Translations under genes and position numbers: made by a program
Shown here: positions 1 to 8,075 of the stretch, one piece after another
How the letters are laid out: each line of letters starts with the position of its first letter
Numbering within the stretch: position 1 is the stretch's first letter
The notes under the pieces: model-generated
Told to the model about the DNA's origin: nothing
What the model saw: the letters and a program-made list of their open reading frames with translations, nothing else
The model's database searches: none
Assembly (NCBI GenBank): GCA_020634155.1
Contig: JACKCI010000001.1
Span: 1,116,001-1,180,000 of the forward strand
Length of the DNA: 64,000 nt
Direction of reading: 5' to 3'
Origin: Anaerolineales bacterium
GTDB lineage: Bacteria; Chloroflexota; Anaerolineae; Aggregatilineales; J027

Positions 1-245
1 AAAAAGACAACGGGGTCAGCATTGTGATTACCGACCCCGGTCAGCCTGTTCAAGCGGGATTTCGCCCTGAACAGCTATTTAGCCTTGCGGTGACCTCTGC
101 CGCCCGTGAAGCAGGGAGCCGTAGCGCGGTCTCGTTTAGCTTGCCATTCTGCGCCCTCGCTATCCAACGCATGGGCGGAACCATTGCAATGGTTTCCGAG
201 CAGGGGACAACCCATCTAACCCTGTGGTTGCCGCTCGAAGCGTAG
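1..245 (+). CDS. Histidine kinase, C-terminal fragment (5' end outside window)
   Basis: The reading frame is open from base 3 and ends at TAG 243-245, so only about 80 C-terminal residues are present. It begins with a DNGVSIVITDPG stretch that resembles the G1 box (D-x-G) of a GHKL ATP-binding domain, and it ends with a segment (RMGGTIAMVSEQGTTHLTLWLP) shaped like the last strands of a HATPase_c domain, where the ATPase region of sensor kinases normally closes. The sensor and phosphoacceptor parts lie upstream of the window. Its last 30 bases overlap the convergent P-type ATPase gene. A GTG at 24 could be mistaken for a start but would cut the ATPase domain in two. Confidence 0.6.
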   Translation, partial: KDNGVSIVITDPGQPVQAGFRPEQLFSLAVTSAAREAGSRSAVSFSLPFCALAIQRMGGTIAMVSEQGTTHLTLWLPLEA

Positions 246-2390
246 AGGGCGCATCCCGTTCAAAGTAACCACCAATGAAATACCAACATCGGCAGCTATC
301 GCCATCCACAACGTCGCGCCACCCAACACCGCCAAGAGCAACACCCCCAGTTTGACCGCAAAACTGAGCAAGATATTCTGACGAATCAGATTGCGGGCAA
401 AAACCGCCAAGCGCAGCATATACGGCAACTGACGCAAATCATCAGCCATCAGCACCACATCGGCAGTCTCAAGAGCTTGGGCGCTGCCAGCCCCACCCAT
501 CGCCACGCCAACGGTGGCTGTCGCCAAAGCAGGCGCATCATTGACCCCATCACCTACCATTGCCACTCGTTGATAGCTGTCCAATAAGCCTTGCAGCGCG
601 TTGACCTTATCCTCTGGTAAGAGGTCAGCCCGCACCTCGTCAACCCCAACTTGCTGCCCAATGGTATGGGCCACGGTTGCATTATCGCCTGTTAGCATCA
701 CCGTCTTGACGCCAAGACGTTGTAGGTCTTGAACAACTTGGAGGCTCTCCTCTCGCACCGTATCACTCAAAGCCAGATAGCCACGCACCTGATTTTGGTC
801 AAGGACCAGCATCGTCATATACCCGTCGGCTTCGGCTTGATTGGCAGCTTGATGGAGGCTATCACTATGGGGATACTCACGATCAAATAGACGATGGCTC
901 CCCAAGGTAACTTGACGATTCGCCACCCGTCCCGTAATCCCCAAACCGGTCATCATCTCGACATCCGTCGCTGGGGCATAGCGCTCGGCAACGGTGCGCT
1001 GTTGGGCCGCCGATAGCACAGCCTTGGCTATCGGGTGGGTGCTACGGCGTTCCACAGCAGCAGCCAGCGCATAAACCTCGTCACAATCGGGACAAGTCTC
1101 AGCACCTGTGCAGGGTTCAGAATAGCTGTTGACGACCTGTGGCATACCTTGGGTTAAGGTACCTGTTTTGTCAAAAGCAAAGGCTCTAACACCTGCCAGC
1201 GCTTCCAGATAGGCTCCACCCTTAATCAGCACCCCACGACGGGCCGCTCCGGTAATCGCGCTCAAAATGGTCACAGGTGCGCTAATCACCAATGAACAGG
1301 GACAAGCAATCACCAACAAGGCCAAGGCCCGATAGAGCCAGCCCTCATGCCCCCAAAATGGAGCGCCAAAAAGCAAGGGCGGCACACTGGCAACCAGCAG
1401 GGCTATCACCGTGACCAGTGGCGTATACCAACGCGCAAACTGGTCAATCAGTTTTTGGCTAGGGGCACGGACACTCTGGGCGCGTTCCACCAGTTCGATG
1501 ATGCGGCTTAGGGTGTTATCCTGCACCAAGCGTGTGACCTCGACCTCGACGGCTCCCGTGCCATTAATGGTGCCTGCATACACAGGGTCGCCTATTGTCT
1601 TGTAGACGGGTAGGCTCTCACCAGTAATCGGGGCTTGGTTAATCTCAGTGGTGCCGCTGGTGATGGTGCCATCCATCGGCACCCGCTCACCGGGTTTAAC
1701 CACAATATGGTCGCCAATATGTAAATTTTCGACAGGCACTTGGCGCTCTTGTCCATTTTCAAGACGGATGGCATTAGGCGGCGCTAATTCCACTAGACTA
1801 CGCATACTGTTGCGGGCGCGGTCAGTGGTATAACCTTCCAAAGCCTCACCAATCGCAAATAGGAAGATCACAGTGGCGGCCTCAAGATACTCACCTATCA
1901 GCACCGCCCCAATCGCGGCAATCGTCATGAGCAGGTTGATATTGAAATCGCGGTTAATCGCTAGATTGTTGAGACCATCACGGGCAATTGGATAGGCGCT
2001 AATCGCCATTGCCACCACCCACAAGACATTCACCAGTAGTAGCGGCATCCCCGCCAATGCCAAAATCAGTACAGCCAAGGTCAATGCCCCGCCAATCAAA
2101 GCCAGACGAGTCTCAAACCGCGTTTGGAGATAGAGCCAGAAGCCGCGCACTCCGCCGACAGTCGGTGAACTAGGACGACGCCCTTGGCTCTCAGCCTCTA
2201 AGGTATAGCCAAGGGCCTGCACCCGCTGATAGATGACTTCTGGGGCGACGGTTCCTTGGATGTGAATCTTGCTGGTGGCGAAGTCTACGGTGGCAATTTG
2301 CACACCATCCAACTGCTGAACCCCCTTTTCTAATTTGAAGGCACAACTGGTACAATCCAAGCCTTGTACACGATAGGTTGTTGAGGACAT
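216..2390 (-). CDS. Heavy-metal P1B-type ATPase (Zn/Cd/Pb/Co efflux type)
   Basis: A 724-residue metal pump that should export soft divalent cations across the cytoplasmic membrane at the cost of ATP. An N-terminal heavy-metal-associated domain carries GLDCTSC (CxxC, residues 10-16). Paired hydrophobic segments follow, then the actuator motif TGES (about 254), the transmembrane metal site CPC (about 362, IACPCSLVIS), the phosphorylation motif DKTGTLT (about 405), the HP dipeptide (STHPIAKA) and the hinge GDGVNDAPA (about 612). The CPC context followed by SL fits the CadA/ZntA branch better than the copper branch (inference). Length is normal for the family. The gene stands alone, with a sigma70-like promoter and a palindrome just upstream that may be a metal-responsive operator. 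Confidence 0.93.
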   Translation of the reverse strand: MSSTTYRVQGLDCTSCAFKLEKGVQQLDGVQIATVDFATSKIHIQGTVAPEVIYQRVQALGYTLEAESQGRRPSSPTVGGVRGFWLYLQTRFETRLALIGGALTLAVLILALAGMPLLLVNVLWVVAMAISAYPIARDGLNNLAINRDFNINLLMTIAAIGAVLIGEYLEAATVIFLFAIGEALEGYTTDRARNSMRSLVELAPPNAIRLENGQERQVPVENLHIGDHIVVKPGERVPMDGTITSGTTEINQAPITGESLPVYKTIGDPVYAGTINGTGAVEVEVTRLVQDNTLSRIIELVERAQSVRAPSQKLIDQFARWYTPLVTVIALLVASVPPLLFGAPFWGHEGWLYRALALLVIACPCSLVISAPVTILSAITGAARRGVLIKGGAYLEALAGVRAFAFDKTGTLTQGMPQVVNSYSEPCTGAETCPDCDEVYALAAAVERRSTHPIAKAVLSAAQQRTVAERYAPATDVEMMTGLGITGRVANRQVTLGSHRLFDREYPHSDSLHQAANQAEADGYMTMLVLDQNQVRGYLALSDTVREESLQVVQDLQRLGVKTVMLTGDNATVAHTIGQQVGVDEVRADLLPEDKVNALQGLLDSYQRVAMVGDGVNDAPALATATVGVAMGGAGSAQALETADVVLMADDLRQLPYMLRLAVFARNLIRQNILLSFAVKLGVLLLAVLGGATLWMAIAADVGISLVVTLNGMRPLRFERQPQG

Positions 2391-2416
2391 TGGTACAATC
2401 TCTCATCTAGTTTAAT

Positions 2417-2435
2417 ACTGATATAAAGTATCAGT
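2417..2435. promoter_or_regulatory. Perfect 7-bp inverted repeat, candidate metal-sensor operator
   Basis: ACTGATA, five-base spacer TAAAG, TATCAGT. It sits between the metal ATPase start codon (2390) and its predicted promoter (2466-2494), in the transcribed leader. ArsR/SmtB and CopY repressors use operators of about this size next to metal pump genes, but no regulator gene is visible nearby, so the assignment is inference. Confidence 0.45.
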
Positions 2436-2465
2436 TAATAGCTTGTACTATAATTCCTATCTTCC

Positions 2466-2494
2466 ACTCTAAGACACCTTTTTCCGAAAGTCAA
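2466..2494 (-). promoter_or_regulatory. Sigma70-like promoter of the metal ATPase
   Basis: Read on the minus strand: TTGACT (2494-2489), 17-base spacer, TAGAGT (2471-2466). The spacing is ideal and the -35 box matches five of six consensus bases. It lies about 75 bases upstream of the ATPase ATG. Confidence 0.5.
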
Positions 2495-2563
2495 CCTACC
2501 CTGCAACTCTCTGTCGGTTCTTCACGTATAGATGGTCAAAGAGAAACACAGGGGAGTGATACC

Positions 2564-2821
2564 ATGAACACCTATAACAAAACTGGCAGCAGCGGACTTA
2601 TCAATCTCGTCATCGGTCTATCCTTGCTCATCTTCGTTGTCATCTTAGCGTGGTTTGTCTTCAAGATTGTGCTGGGCGTAGCTCCGCTCATCGGCGTACT
2701 GGTTGCTATCGGCGGCGGAATCTGGTACCTGCAAGCCGATGATGAACACCAAAAACTCCGCGCTTTGCAAACGGCCTTCGCAGGTATTGTGGTGATGATT
2801 ATCTTTGGCGTCATCTTCTAA
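2564..2821 (+). CDS. Small hydrophobic membrane protein
   Basis: An 85-residue protein, not recognised. It has about three hydrophobic segments (residues 12-34, 38-57 and 70-85) separated by a short charged stretch (QADDEHQKLR) and ends in a hydrophobic tail with no cytoplasmic extension. The ATG at 2564 follows an AGGGGAG ribosome binding site at a good distance, which supports translation. It is divergent from the metal ATPase and lies 19 bases before a glycosyltransferase gene, with which it may be co-transcribed. No function can be assigned from sequence. Confidence 0.7.
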   Translation: MNTYNKTGSSGLINLVIGLSLLIFVVILAWFVFKIVLGVAPLIGVLVAIGGGIWYLQADDEHQKLRALQTAFAGIVVMIIFGVIF

Positions 2822-2840
2822 CCTGCGCTATGCTTGAGGC

Positions 2841-4070
2841 ATGGCAAAATTCTGGTTTGTATCAGCACCACTATTCGGACATCTCGATTGGGGCGGTTAT
2901 CTAAAGACCGCCCAAGCTTTGTCCAAACAAGGACATGAGGTCATCTGGGTTAGCCAGCCCAAAATCGGCGGGTATCTCCTACAACAGGGGATTACCTTTG
3001 CGCCTATTGAAGAAACAGGCTGGCTTTGGCCCCCGCCCCCACCTCCTGATTTGACGACTATCTCACCCCAAGAGGCGATTTTCGTGCGCTATCGACGGGC
3101 GCTCGATACATGGCTTGATGAACATTTGGTACCAATGGGGGTTGAGTCCCTATTGGCGCTTGCTGACCAAACAGGCCCACCAGATGTTCTTGTCACGGAC
3201 CCGTTTCTGAGTGCGTCGGCGGTAGTAGCCGAGAAATTGGGCATCAAGATGGCGGTATGTGGCTGGCCTGCTACCGCAGAACTTGATGAAAGTAAGTTAT
3301 TCGCTGTTCAGCGTGAGTTAGCCCGTATCAGCCGCGACCGTATTGGACACTTCTGCCAACGCTTTGGCGTGAAGGGCATCAATTTTACGCAAGGCCCAAC
3401 GCCCGCCGTGCAATCACCACACCTGCATCTCAGCTATTTCAATGAGTATTGGCACCAAGGCGAGCCTGACTTTCTGCCTCAAACCCATTTTGTGGGCGGA
3501 AGTATCAGTACCCCACACACAGCCCCACCTCAATGGTTGACAGCATTACCCGACCAACCCGTGATTCTCATTACACTTGGGAGTGTATTCACAGGTGACC
3601 TTGGCTTTTTTGCATGGTCAGCCCAAGCTGCCCACCGTCTCGGCTTTATTCCGATTGTGGTCATTGGCAACAATCCCATCAGCCCTGAAGATAAGGTGCA
3701 ACTGAAGCACGCTCTACCGCCCACTACGCGCCTCTTGAACTGGGTCGATTTTGACCATGTGATGCCGCGACTAACCAGTATTGTGCATCATGGCGGGATG
3801 GGAACAACCCACGCCGCGCTACTTCATGGCTTGCCACAAGTGGTGGTGCCGCATGCCGCTGACCAACGGGGACAGGCCAAGCGGGTTTCCAATGCCAAAG
3901 TAGGGTTGAACCTGAGTGCCCATGATGTCAAAAATGGTCAACTCTTGCCTGCAATTAAGGCTGTATCCACCGAAGCCAAGGTTAAGCAACAGGCCGTTTG
4001 GCTGGCAGATGAACTGGAGAAACTCGGCGGCCCACAACGCGCTGCTGAACATCTTATAACCTTAATCTAA
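2841..4070 (+). CDS. GT1-family glycosyltransferase (UGT/MGT-like)
   Basis: A 409-residue GT-B fold enzyme that should transfer a sugar from a nucleotide donor to a lipid or small-molecule acceptor in the cytoplasm. The N-terminal Rossmann half opens with a typical segment (FVSAPLFGHLDWGGYLKTAQ) in which the GH-L spacing matches macrolide and sterol glycosyltransferases. The donor-binding signature is near residues 318-345: HHGGMGTTHAALLHGLPQVV, followed by PHAADQ, matching the HGG..T..E/A...G.P....P...DQ pattern of the family. There is no signal peptide. Acceptor and donor cannot be deduced. The ribosome binding site is weak, and the gene follows the small membrane protein closely. Confidence 0.85.
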   Translation: MAKFWFVSAPLFGHLDWGGYLKTAQALSKQGHEVIWVSQPKIGGYLLQQGITFAPIEETGWLWPPPPPPDLTTISPQEAIFVRYRRALDTWLDEHLVPMGVESLLALADQTGPPDVLVTDPFLSASAVVAEKLGIKMAVCGWPATAELDESKLFAVQRELARISRDRIGHFCQRFGVKGINFTQGPTPAVQSPHLHLSYFNEYWHQGEPDFLPQTHFVGGSISTPHTAPPQWLTALPDQPVILITLGSVFTGDLGFFAWSAQAAHRLGFIPIVVIGNNPISPEDKVQLKHALPPTTRLLNWVDFDHVMPRLTSIVHHGGMGTTHAALLHGLPQVVVPHAADQRGQAKRVSNAKVGLNLSAHDVKNGQLLPAIKAVSTEAKVKQQAVWLADELEKLGGPQRAAEHLITLI

Positions 4071-4139
4071 CCAACTGAGCGCGTCAATTGCATTAAGATA
4101 TAATGAAGTGGACATTGCGAAGTTAAGGAAATTTTCATT

Positions 4140-5171
4140 TTGACTGATCCGCTTCCGGCCCGTGAGTACCCACGGCTGCCCGGCATGGTGCCGACATGGA
4201 CGGTGGGCGATACGATTATTCGAGGCTACTTTCCGCAAGATGACCCCTTTTTGATGGAGCTAGAACGGCTCTCACCACGCGGTGAACCACGCCCCTTTGT
4301 TCACTTCCGCCGTCGCTTTATTGACCGTGCCCTGCTCTTTGAAGAACCCTATATTTTCATTGCTGAAAAAGATGGCATCCCTGTCGCTGTCACCTCCATT
4401 GCCATCAAAAACACGGTCATTGGGGGCGAAGCCGTGCGAATATGCTATAGCTTCGATACTCGTGTTCATCCCCAGTACAGACGACAAGGTATTGCCAATA
4501 TATTGCAAGAGGCCAAGCTACACTTCCTCCAAAGTCTTGGCGTGCATGGTATTTATGCTCTCGTAGTCGCGTCCAACTTGGCTTCTATCAATATGCTGCA
4601 AAAGGTAGGCTTTCATAAGGCACGCATGATTCTGCATTTGACCTTTCCGCCTTACCCTATCATTATCCCCCCACCTGAAGAGCCGCTCCTCTATGAAGCT
4701 CCTGTTAGCCAAGATGCGATTCAATGGGCCTTTGGACAACGCGATTTTTTCTTGCCTGATGTGGCAGAGGCGGTTGCCGATTTTCATTTTCAGCGGCTGT
4801 GTCTTTCGAGTGGAATGGGTATTAGTGTTTTTGACCAAAGCCTAGTCTATCAGCAGATTTCAGCCGATGAGCCTTGGCCCTCTGAAGCGGAAATACTCCA
4901 GCGCGGGCGGGTGTGGCGGATATTCGATGAGGTTGGCATTCAATACCCCGATGAACTCAAGGCCGTGTTTGATACCATTCGTGACCTAGCTGTAACCAGC
5001 AATGTCCTCAAATTGACATGGATTATTGACCGCGCCGACCCAGTGCCGGGCTTTGTGTTTGAAGAAGCCAGCGCTCAAAAAGATTACTGGCTTCTGTTTC
5101 AATCGTTACAGGTAGGCTTTGAACCTCAATGGACAAATGCTCCTGTTTATATCGACGCCCGCGACCTTTAG
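4140..5171 (+). CDS. GNAT-family N-acetyltransferase with unknown C-terminal half
   Basis: A 343-residue protein. Residues about 75-165 form a GNAT fold: the acetyl-CoA-binding motif A is VHPQYRRQGIANIL (R-x-x-G-x-A at about 113-118), followed by ALVVASNLASINMLQKVGFHKA, the usual N...A...Y/L-x-K-x-G-F segment. The remaining 180 residues match nothing I recognise and may be a second, degenerate acetyltransferase domain. The start is TTG 4140 preceded by AAGGAA; a TATAAT at 4099-4104 could be its -10 element. Its stop codon overlaps that of the convergent downstream gene by four bases. The acylated substrate is unknown. Confidence 0.8.
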   Translation: MTDPLPAREYPRLPGMVPTWTVGDTIIRGYFPQDDPFLMELERLSPRGEPRPFVHFRRRFIDRALLFEEPYIFIAEKDGIPVAVTSIAIKNTVIGGEAVRICYSFDTRVHPQYRRQGIANILQEAKLHFLQSLGVHGIYALVVASNLASINMLQKVGFHKARMILHLTFPPYPIIIPPPEEPLLYEAPVSQDAIQWAFGQRDFFLPDVAEAVADFHFQRLCLSSGMGISVFDQSLVYQQISADEPWPSEAEILQRGRVWRIFDEVGIQYPDELKAVFDTIRDLAVTSNVLKLTWIIDRADPVPGFVFEEASAQKDYWLLFQSLQVGFEPQWTNAPVYIDARDL

Positions 5172-6322
5172 CGGCGGCGTCTATCGGCCCTGCGTTGGCG
5201 ACGACGCTCGGCACTGCGTTCTACACGCTGCTCCAGCATATTGCTAATCACTTCGGCCACCAAGGGCATCTCAGCAAGGAAGCCCACCACAGCAAAAATA
5301 GTGCCTGCAATGCTGGCTTGGGGAATAGTAATCAAGCCGAAGACCTTGTTCACCTCGGATTGAACCGACTGGCCCCAGATAGTCAATGGGCTTTGACGGG
5401 ACAAGCTAACACATTGGTCAGCGGGTGGATTGAGGCCCTCACGCGGTACCCATGTCAAATTCAACACGACGGTATAGACAAAGACACCATCCTTCTTTGG
5501 CGTCAGTGTCCAGCGCCATGTCGCCTCTCCACCGCGTGTGACGGTTTGGGTCGCATTCGTAGTATTTTCGACCGTGAACTCTGGTGCAACCACCCGCCCT
5601 GTAACCTGTGCCAAGTAATAGTCATGGCAATCGGTCAAAACAATGGGGGTCGCAATGTAAGCGTTGGTCGGAATTTCCGGCGATGACACCTCAATCTGAC
5701 CGTTCGGTAAGGACTTGAGCGTCAGGCGCACGGCTGCTGACTCACCCGAACGGAACTGCTTGGGCCACTCAAATTCAACCACCCGTTGCTCTGTGGGTAG
5801 GGGTACCATACCCCCTTGTCCATCACCTGCTCCAAAATTCGGCCCACTTGGGGTACGACCGCCACTATCCTCGCCCGTATTGAGGCCAAAGACCTGCACC
5901 TCACTATCCGCCGTGAGTATCTCATTCTTGGCAACCACGTTGGAATAAATATCGGTTGAGCCAGTTGCGGCTTCAGTCGCTTGGTCATTGGCTTGGTTGA
6001 GGATTTCACGATCAAGGGACTCAACAGCAACGGTTTCATCCGCATCACGGGTCGCAAGATCCGTCACCGCAGCATCGTCAGCTACTACCCCACCGAAATT
6101 TTCCGATGAGGACACATTACCATCTGCCACCACCAACAAATTAGGGTTGGTCGGGTCAGACGCCAGCAAATCCACAACCGCAAGTTGGGTCTGGCTGGCT
6201 CCGCCCAAGGTTAGGGTGCGTGTTTCTGGTGATTCAATAAACGATGTGTAGAGAAAAAATCCACCGATGGCGAGGGCCACCAGACCAAGTGCGGCAAAGA
6301 AAAGCGTCATCAAACAACGCAT
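5168..6322 (-). CDS. Membrane-anchored extracytoplasmic protein with Arg-rich tail
   Basis: A 384-residue protein, not recognised. An N-terminal membrane segment (residues 5-27) is followed by a long polar region of about 280 residues rich in Asn, Thr, Asp and Val, probably exposed outside the cytoplasm. The second half looks like beta-sandwich domains (AVRLTLKSLPNGQIEVSSPE and WRWTLTPKKDGVFVYTVVL). Near the C-terminus a hydrophobic helix (about 330-352) precedes a strongly basic tail (RRRQRRADRRRR), which the positive-inside rule places in the cytoplasm. The ATG at 6322 follows a GGAG box. It lies 47 bases from the TIR-like gene on the same strand and is probably co-transcribed with it. Its stop codon TAA overlaps the TAG of the opposing GNAT gene. 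Confidence 0.65.
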   Translation of the reverse strand: MRCLMTLFFAALGLVALAIGGFFLYTSFIESPETRTLTLGGASQTQLAVVDLLASDPTNPNLLVVADGNVSSSENFGGVVADDAAVTDLATRDADETVAVESLDREILNQANDQATEAATGSTDIYSNVVAKNEILTADSEVQVFGLNTGEDSGGRTPSGPNFGAGDGQGGMVPLPTEQRVVEFEWPKQFRSGESAAVRLTLKSLPNGQIEVSSPEIPTNAYIATPIVLTDCHDYYLAQVTGRVVAPEFTVENTTNATQTVTRGGEATWRWTLTPKKDGVFVYTVVLNLTWVPREGLNPPADQCVSLSRQSPLTIWGQSVQSEVNKVFGLITIPQASIAGTIFAVVGFLAEMPLVAEVISNMLEQRVERSAERRRQRRADRRRR

Positions 6323-6368
6323 TGGTCGCTACTCCATTCTTGATTAAGGTTTATAAGAATTGATTCTA

Positions 6369-6875
6369 TCAAAGATTGTGGAGAAGGAAAAACACCACCA
6401 ACAAGCCCACAATCAATACAAACGAGGCAATCCCAATCACCCACAGCAGTTGGCGGGAATTCGTTGGCTCAGGAGCAGGAATTTGCGCCAAAGGCCGTTC
6501 CTTAAAGGGGTTCTTAGGCAAGGTGTGTTCGGTCATCAATACCGATTTTATGCCATTGATACCCAGTTGATAGCCAAGGCTGAAATCCACCCACTCATGA
6601 CGGTCAATCATCGGCGGAATGGCCGCCATATCCAGCCGTGCCGCACAGATTGGACGCCCATGTTTGACAAAAGTCTCATAGGCGGTATGCCACGCATCTT
6701 GTTCAAGGGCAGCGGGTGAAATAACCAATACGAGGCGTTGTTGGTTCACATCATGGAATGCACCGTTACGATGCACGGTGGCGTTAAAACCTAGCATCTG
6801 CAAATCACCTGCAAGTTGCTCGGCAAAGGTAAAATCTTGGTTGCTACAACTGATTAACACATCATTTCCAGCCAT
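6369..6875 (-). CDS. TIR-like domain protein with C-terminal membrane anchor
   Basis: About 168 residues from ATG 6875; an in-frame TTG at 6911 would add 12 residues that look non-conserved. Residues 1-110 resemble a TIR_2 domain: an opening strand (NDVLISCSNQDFTFAEQLAG), then LVLVISPAALEQDAWHTAYE, where the W...E spacing matches the position of the catalytic Glu in NAD-cleaving TIR domains. A Pro-rich linker leads to one membrane helix (LLWVIGIASFVLIVGLLVVF), giving a tail-anchored topology with the TIR domain in the cytoplasm. It sits upstream of the Arg-tailed membrane protein on the same strand. TIR assignment is by pattern only and the domain is short; enzymatic activity is unproven. Confidence 0.6.
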   Translation of the reverse strand: MAGNDVLISCSNQDFTFAEQLAGDLQMLGFNATVHRNGAFHDVNQQRLVLVISPAALEQDAWHTAYETFVKHGRPICAARLDMAAIPPMIDRHEWVDFSLGYQLGINGIKSVLMTEHTLPKNPFKERPLAQIPAPEPTNSRQLLWVIGIASFVLIVGLLVVFFLLHNL

Positions 6876-6945
6876 AAACCAAACTATAACGCCCTTTAAA
6901 AAAATTACCAACGCCTAGTTGTCAGAAATTGTCAGTACCCGCCAG

Positions 6946-6975
6946 TTGGCGTTCCAATAGGCAGTCCAGTATAGT
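6946..6975 (+). promoter_or_regulatory. Sigma70-like promoter for the gene at 7017
   Basis: TTGGCG (6946-6951), 18-base spacer, TATAGT (6970-6975), 41 bases upstream of the ATG. A 10-base-spaced direct repeat of TTGTCAG (6919-6925 and 6929-6935) lies just upstream of the -35 box, a plausible position for an activator, which is inference. Confidence 0.5.
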
Positions 6976-7016
6976 TATTTGATGAAACGAAGTCTTGTGC
7001 AGAGAAGGGAAACCCA

Positions 7017-8039
7017 ATGGAGTTTCAAGTCATCACCTTGCAACGTAGCCTCGACTTATCCAAAAATTATATCCCTACCAAAGTCGGGGTTTTGAGCATT
7101 GGCATACAAACCATCAAAGATGATATAGCAGAGATTGAAATTCAGGGGCCAGAGGGCGTCACCAAACATGCCATCCCCGTTGCTACTGCGGTTACAGCCC
7201 AAGGTTATACCATTATCAACCGTGACGTAGGCTTAGTATTGCCTAGCGGCAAAAAACAACGCCGTTTCTTCTTTGGACGCCGTGATGACACACCCGCCGA
7301 TGGGTTGATGGAAGTTATCTTGGATGTGCGCTGGGGTGACCAATCCATGACTATGGCTGAACCCGAAAAGAACATCGCCCATGATTTTATTCTGGTACGC
7401 CAATATGAGGTCGTTAATGACCGCCCAATGGTCTACCACCAACAAGACCGCATGACCTTTGGCGAGATGAGCCTTGAGATTGGTGAACGGGTGGAGGAAG
7501 ATACCCGCAACTACAAGAAACCCCGTCATGCTGATTTGGTGGTTAAAGTGGGCGATGATGAGCCGGAAGCATGGCAAATTAAGCTAGACGGCAAGTATCA
7601 CGAGTACAAGGGCTATCGCGTCCGTGTGACTAGCTACGATTTTTACAATGGCTGGTATCAAGGCTATGGGGTGAGCATCGTCAAAGGCCGTCCCAAGGAC
7701 TATATGGACGAAACCGAAGACCTTGGCAGCGCGGATGGTATCAGTCCTGATGCCCATGTTGGACATACCGATGCCCTGACCCTCTCCCAAACACGGCTGC
7801 AAGAAGCCGAGAAAAACCCCAACGAACTGATTCTCAAGGTGGGCGAATCGCGCAACCTTGGCAAAGTTGGCATCAAATTGCTGGAGATGCGCCCCGGACA
7901 ATTGGAGATTATGTTGCTCTCGCCTCGTGTCAAAAAGACTACCCTCATTCATGGGCAACCCTTTGAATTTGGGCGCTATGACATTTCACTGGTCGGCGTA
8001 CATGGTGACCGCGCCATTATTCGGATTGAAGAAGACTAA
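7017..8039 (+). CDS. Conserved hypothetical cytoplasmic protein, 340 aa
   Basis: Not recognised. A soluble, charged protein with no signal peptide or membrane helix. It is rich in beta strand with alternating hydrophobic residues (IAEIEIQGPEGVTKH, RYDISLVGVHGDRAIIRIEE) and contains aromatic clusters (YHEYKGYRVRV, YDFYNGWYQGYG). Its overall look is of tandem beta-sandwich or barrel modules; residues about 150-235 and 265-340 may be two such modules separated by an acidic linker (DETEDLGSADGISPD). The start ATG 7017 has an AGAGAAGGGAA ribosome binding site and a good promoter upstream. It is monocistronic and convergent with the homoserine kinase homologue, with a hairpin between them. Confidence 0.65.
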   Translation: MEFQVITLQRSLDLSKNYIPTKVGVLSIGIQTIKDDIAEIEIQGPEGVTKHAIPVATAVTAQGYTIINRDVGLVLPSGKKQRRFFFGRRDDTPADGLMEVILDVRWGDQSMTMAEPEKNIAHDFILVRQYEVVNDRPMVYHQQDRMTFGEMSLEIGERVEEDTRNYKKPRHADLVVKVGDDEPEAWQIKLDGKYHEYKGYRVRVTSYDFYNGWYQGYGVSIVKGRPKDYMDETEDLGSADGISPDAHVGHTDALTLSQTRLQEAEKNPNELILKVGESRNLGKVGIKLLEMRPGQLEIMLLSPRVKKTTLIHGQPFEFGRYDISLVGVHGDRAIIRIEED

Positions 8040-8048
8040 GACCATCAA

Positions 8049-8075
8049 GGCTGGAGGGCATCACACCCTCCGGCC
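8049..8075. terminator. Hairpin between convergent genes
   Basis: A 10-bp stem (GGCTGGAGGG pairing with CCCTCCGGCC, one G-T pair) closes a 7-base loop in the gap between the two convergent stop codons. No T-tract follows on either strand, so it may be a weak bidirectional terminator or a protective 3' end. Confidence 0.45.
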
